NCBI GenBank assembly: GCA_002254285.1
Contig: NIUZ01000085.1
Span: forward strand, 1 to 7,301
DNA: 7,301 nucleotides
Origin: Bacteroidetes bacterium 4572_112
GTDB taxonomy: Bacteria; Bacteroidota; Bacteroidia; Bacteroidales; UBA1556
Direction: 5' to 3'
Part shown: positions 6,731-7,301 of the stretch, one piece after another
How positions within the stretch are numbered: position 1 is the stretch's first letter
Layout: each line of letters begins with the position of its first letter
The notes under the pieces: model-generated
Databases searched by the model: none
What the model saw: only the letters and a program-made list of their open reading frames with translations
What the model was told of the DNA's origin: nothing
Position numbers and translations under genes: made by a program

Positions 6731-6778
6731 TATCCACGAATTACACGAATCTCCACGAATTAGTGTAATTCGTGGATA
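6731..6778. repeat. Perfect 16-bp-stem inverted repeat with a T run on the plus strand
   Basis: Arms TATCCACGAATTACAC (6731-6746) and GTGTAATTCGTGGATA (6763-6778) are exact reverse complements around a 16-base loop. The loop repeats TCCACGAATTA (6752-6762), an 11-bp direct copy of 6733-6743, so the left arm or the loop could pair with the right arm. Seven T (6780-6786) follow on the plus strand, as in an intrinsic terminator reading rightward, but no plus-strand gene precedes it in the window. It may be a dispersed palindromic (REP-like) element, or the terminator of an unseen RNA. Confidence 0.88.
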
Positions 6779-6796
6779 CTTTTTTTAACATTATTG

Positions 6797-6892
6797 AAGG
6801 GTAATGTAGATTATGAATTATTTTAAAATCACTTCATTATTCACTGTTGTTATAAATTTTTCCTTTTTTCCTAATCCTCTATCCTTGTCCTT
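6797..6892. repeat. Direct duplication, copy 2 (modules separated by 31 bp)
   Basis: The same two modules as at 6523-6588 in the same order and orientation, here at 6797-6829 and 6861-6892. Between them lie 31 bp absent from copy 1, where only 2 bp separate the modules. The two copies bracket the 16-bp-stem hairpin. Confidence 0.8.
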
Positions 6893-7048
6893 CATTTATA
6901 TTCCCAGATATCACAAAGCAAGCAACACTCATTTTATCTTTTTTTGTTGAAAACTGAAAACAATAAATACTCTGAAAGAAAAAATATAGGTTAACGTTAT
7001 TATCAAGGATATTTTTTTGTAATTTTACGTGAATATTTTTTAGGCATA

Positions 7049-7093
7049 TTTGTCGAATGAATATGTATTTGATGAATAAGGTCACTCGACAAA
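7049..7093. repeat. Inverted repeat TTTGTCGA / TCGACAAA
   Basis: The 8-bp arms at 7049-7056 and 7086-7093 are perfectly complementary with 29 bp between them. The arms stand out from the AT-rich surroundings by their TCGA core. It may be a paired protein-binding site or a cruciform; no gene assigns it a role. Confidence 0.5.
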
Positions 7094-7148
7094 ATCCATA
7101 ACCACCTGAACAACATTAAATTGTAATTTTAACCAAAATAAATACTAA

Positions 7149-7156
7149 CAAACGTA
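7149..7156 (-). promoter_or_regulatory. Candidate -7 promoter box reading leftward
   Basis: The minus strand reads TACGTTTG, a perfect TAnnTTTG match. The position where a -33 element would lie (about 7176-7179) is the centre of the palindrome at 7167-7188. Transcription from here would run into the gene-free region toward yebC, giving either a small RNA or a very long yebC leader. Confidence 0.35.
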
Positions 7157-7166
7157 TATATTGTAA

Positions 7167-7188
7167 ATATAATGACTTGTCATTATAT
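7167..7188. promoter_or_regulatory. Perfect 10-2-10 palindrome, candidate operator
   Basis: Arms ATATAATGAC (7167-7176) and GTCATTATAT (7179-7188) flank a TT spacer. The compact, near-continuous symmetry is typical of a binding site for a dimeric helix-turn-helix protein rather than an RNA hairpin. The ATAATGA/TCATTAT half-sites recall Fur-family boxes, though the spacing is one base longer than in the enterobacterial Fur consensus. It overlaps the -33 region of the box at 7149-7156. Confidence 0.55.
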
Positions 7189-7301
7189 CCACTCGTTAGA
7201 CCGCGCAATAACCTCCAAAACCCAGCAATACTCTACAAAACCACACATTTTTTATTGAAAATTGTTGATAAATAGCAAGATATTTATTAGGGTATCATGC
7301 T

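Larger units (their letters stand above)
6358..7301. other. Long gene-free AT-rich region upstream of yebC
   Basis: Over 944 bp I find no credible protein gene on either strand: frames are short, rich in stops, and resemble no family. I also see no tRNA or rRNA sequence. It holds a candidate yebC promoter, a split direct duplication (6523-6588 and 6797-6892), a GTT-rich stretch (about 6619-6648), a short GGC-TTC-GCC hairpin in a C/G-richer patch (about 6701-6721), a 16-bp-stem hairpin, two further inverted repeats and a promoter-like box near 7150. The right end may carry the control region of a gene beyond the window. Confidence 0.7.

Noticed and set aside
6879..7085. A 68-codon minus-strand reading frame
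   Set aside because: It is AT-driven (rich in F, I, K, N), resembles no family, and its end runs into a duplicated non-coding module.
7167..7188. Firm identification as a Fur box
   Set aside because: The half-sites are similar, but the spacing differs by one base from the enterobacterial consensus and no iron gene is in view.

Overview
The window looks like a chromosomal segment of a low-GC member of the Bacteroidota. The start codons are preceded by A/T-rich leaders with no clear Shine-Dalgarno sequence. The best promoter match is the Bacteroidota -7 type (TAnnTTTG). The proteins resemble family forms I associate with that phylum. The finer placement (Marinilabiliales/Bacteroidales versus Flavobacteriia) cannot be decided here. 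All four recognisable genes lie on the minus strand and read right to left.

Layout in transcription order. 7301-6358 is a 944-bp gene-free, AT-rich region holding a long perfect hairpin, a split direct duplication, palindromes and promoter-like motifs. 6357-5647 is a YebC/PmpR/TACO1-type protein, followed by a terminator-like hairpin. 5506-2381 is a fusion protein: an N-terminal HAD beta-phosphoglucomutase joined to a C-terminal GH65 disaccharide phosphorylase. 2197-1550 is a P-loop kinase of the uridine kinase/phosphoribulokinase class. 1406 to the left edge is a GH13 (alpha-amylase superfamily) enzyme most like trehalose synthase, with its C-terminus outside the window.

The last three genes make a plausible alpha-glucoside (maltose/trehalose/kojibiose-type) module. 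The GH13 enzyme would interconvert or release alpha-glucosides. The GH65 domain would phosphorolyse a disaccharide to beta-glucose 1-phosphate and glucose. The fused HAD domain would turn beta-glucose 1-phosphate into glucose 6-phosphate. The kinase's substrate is unknown; its position suggests a link to sugar metabolism, but that is inference.

The most unusual feature is the spacers between these three genes. They are filled with tandem heptanucleotide arrays of three different sequence types. One runs 19 units in strict 7-nt phase although the unit sequence drifts. One is nine perfect copies. One is a degenerate array of nine units. The stop codons of both upstream genes lie inside the first heptad of the following array. 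I saw no CRISPR array, tRNA, rRNA or transposase gene.
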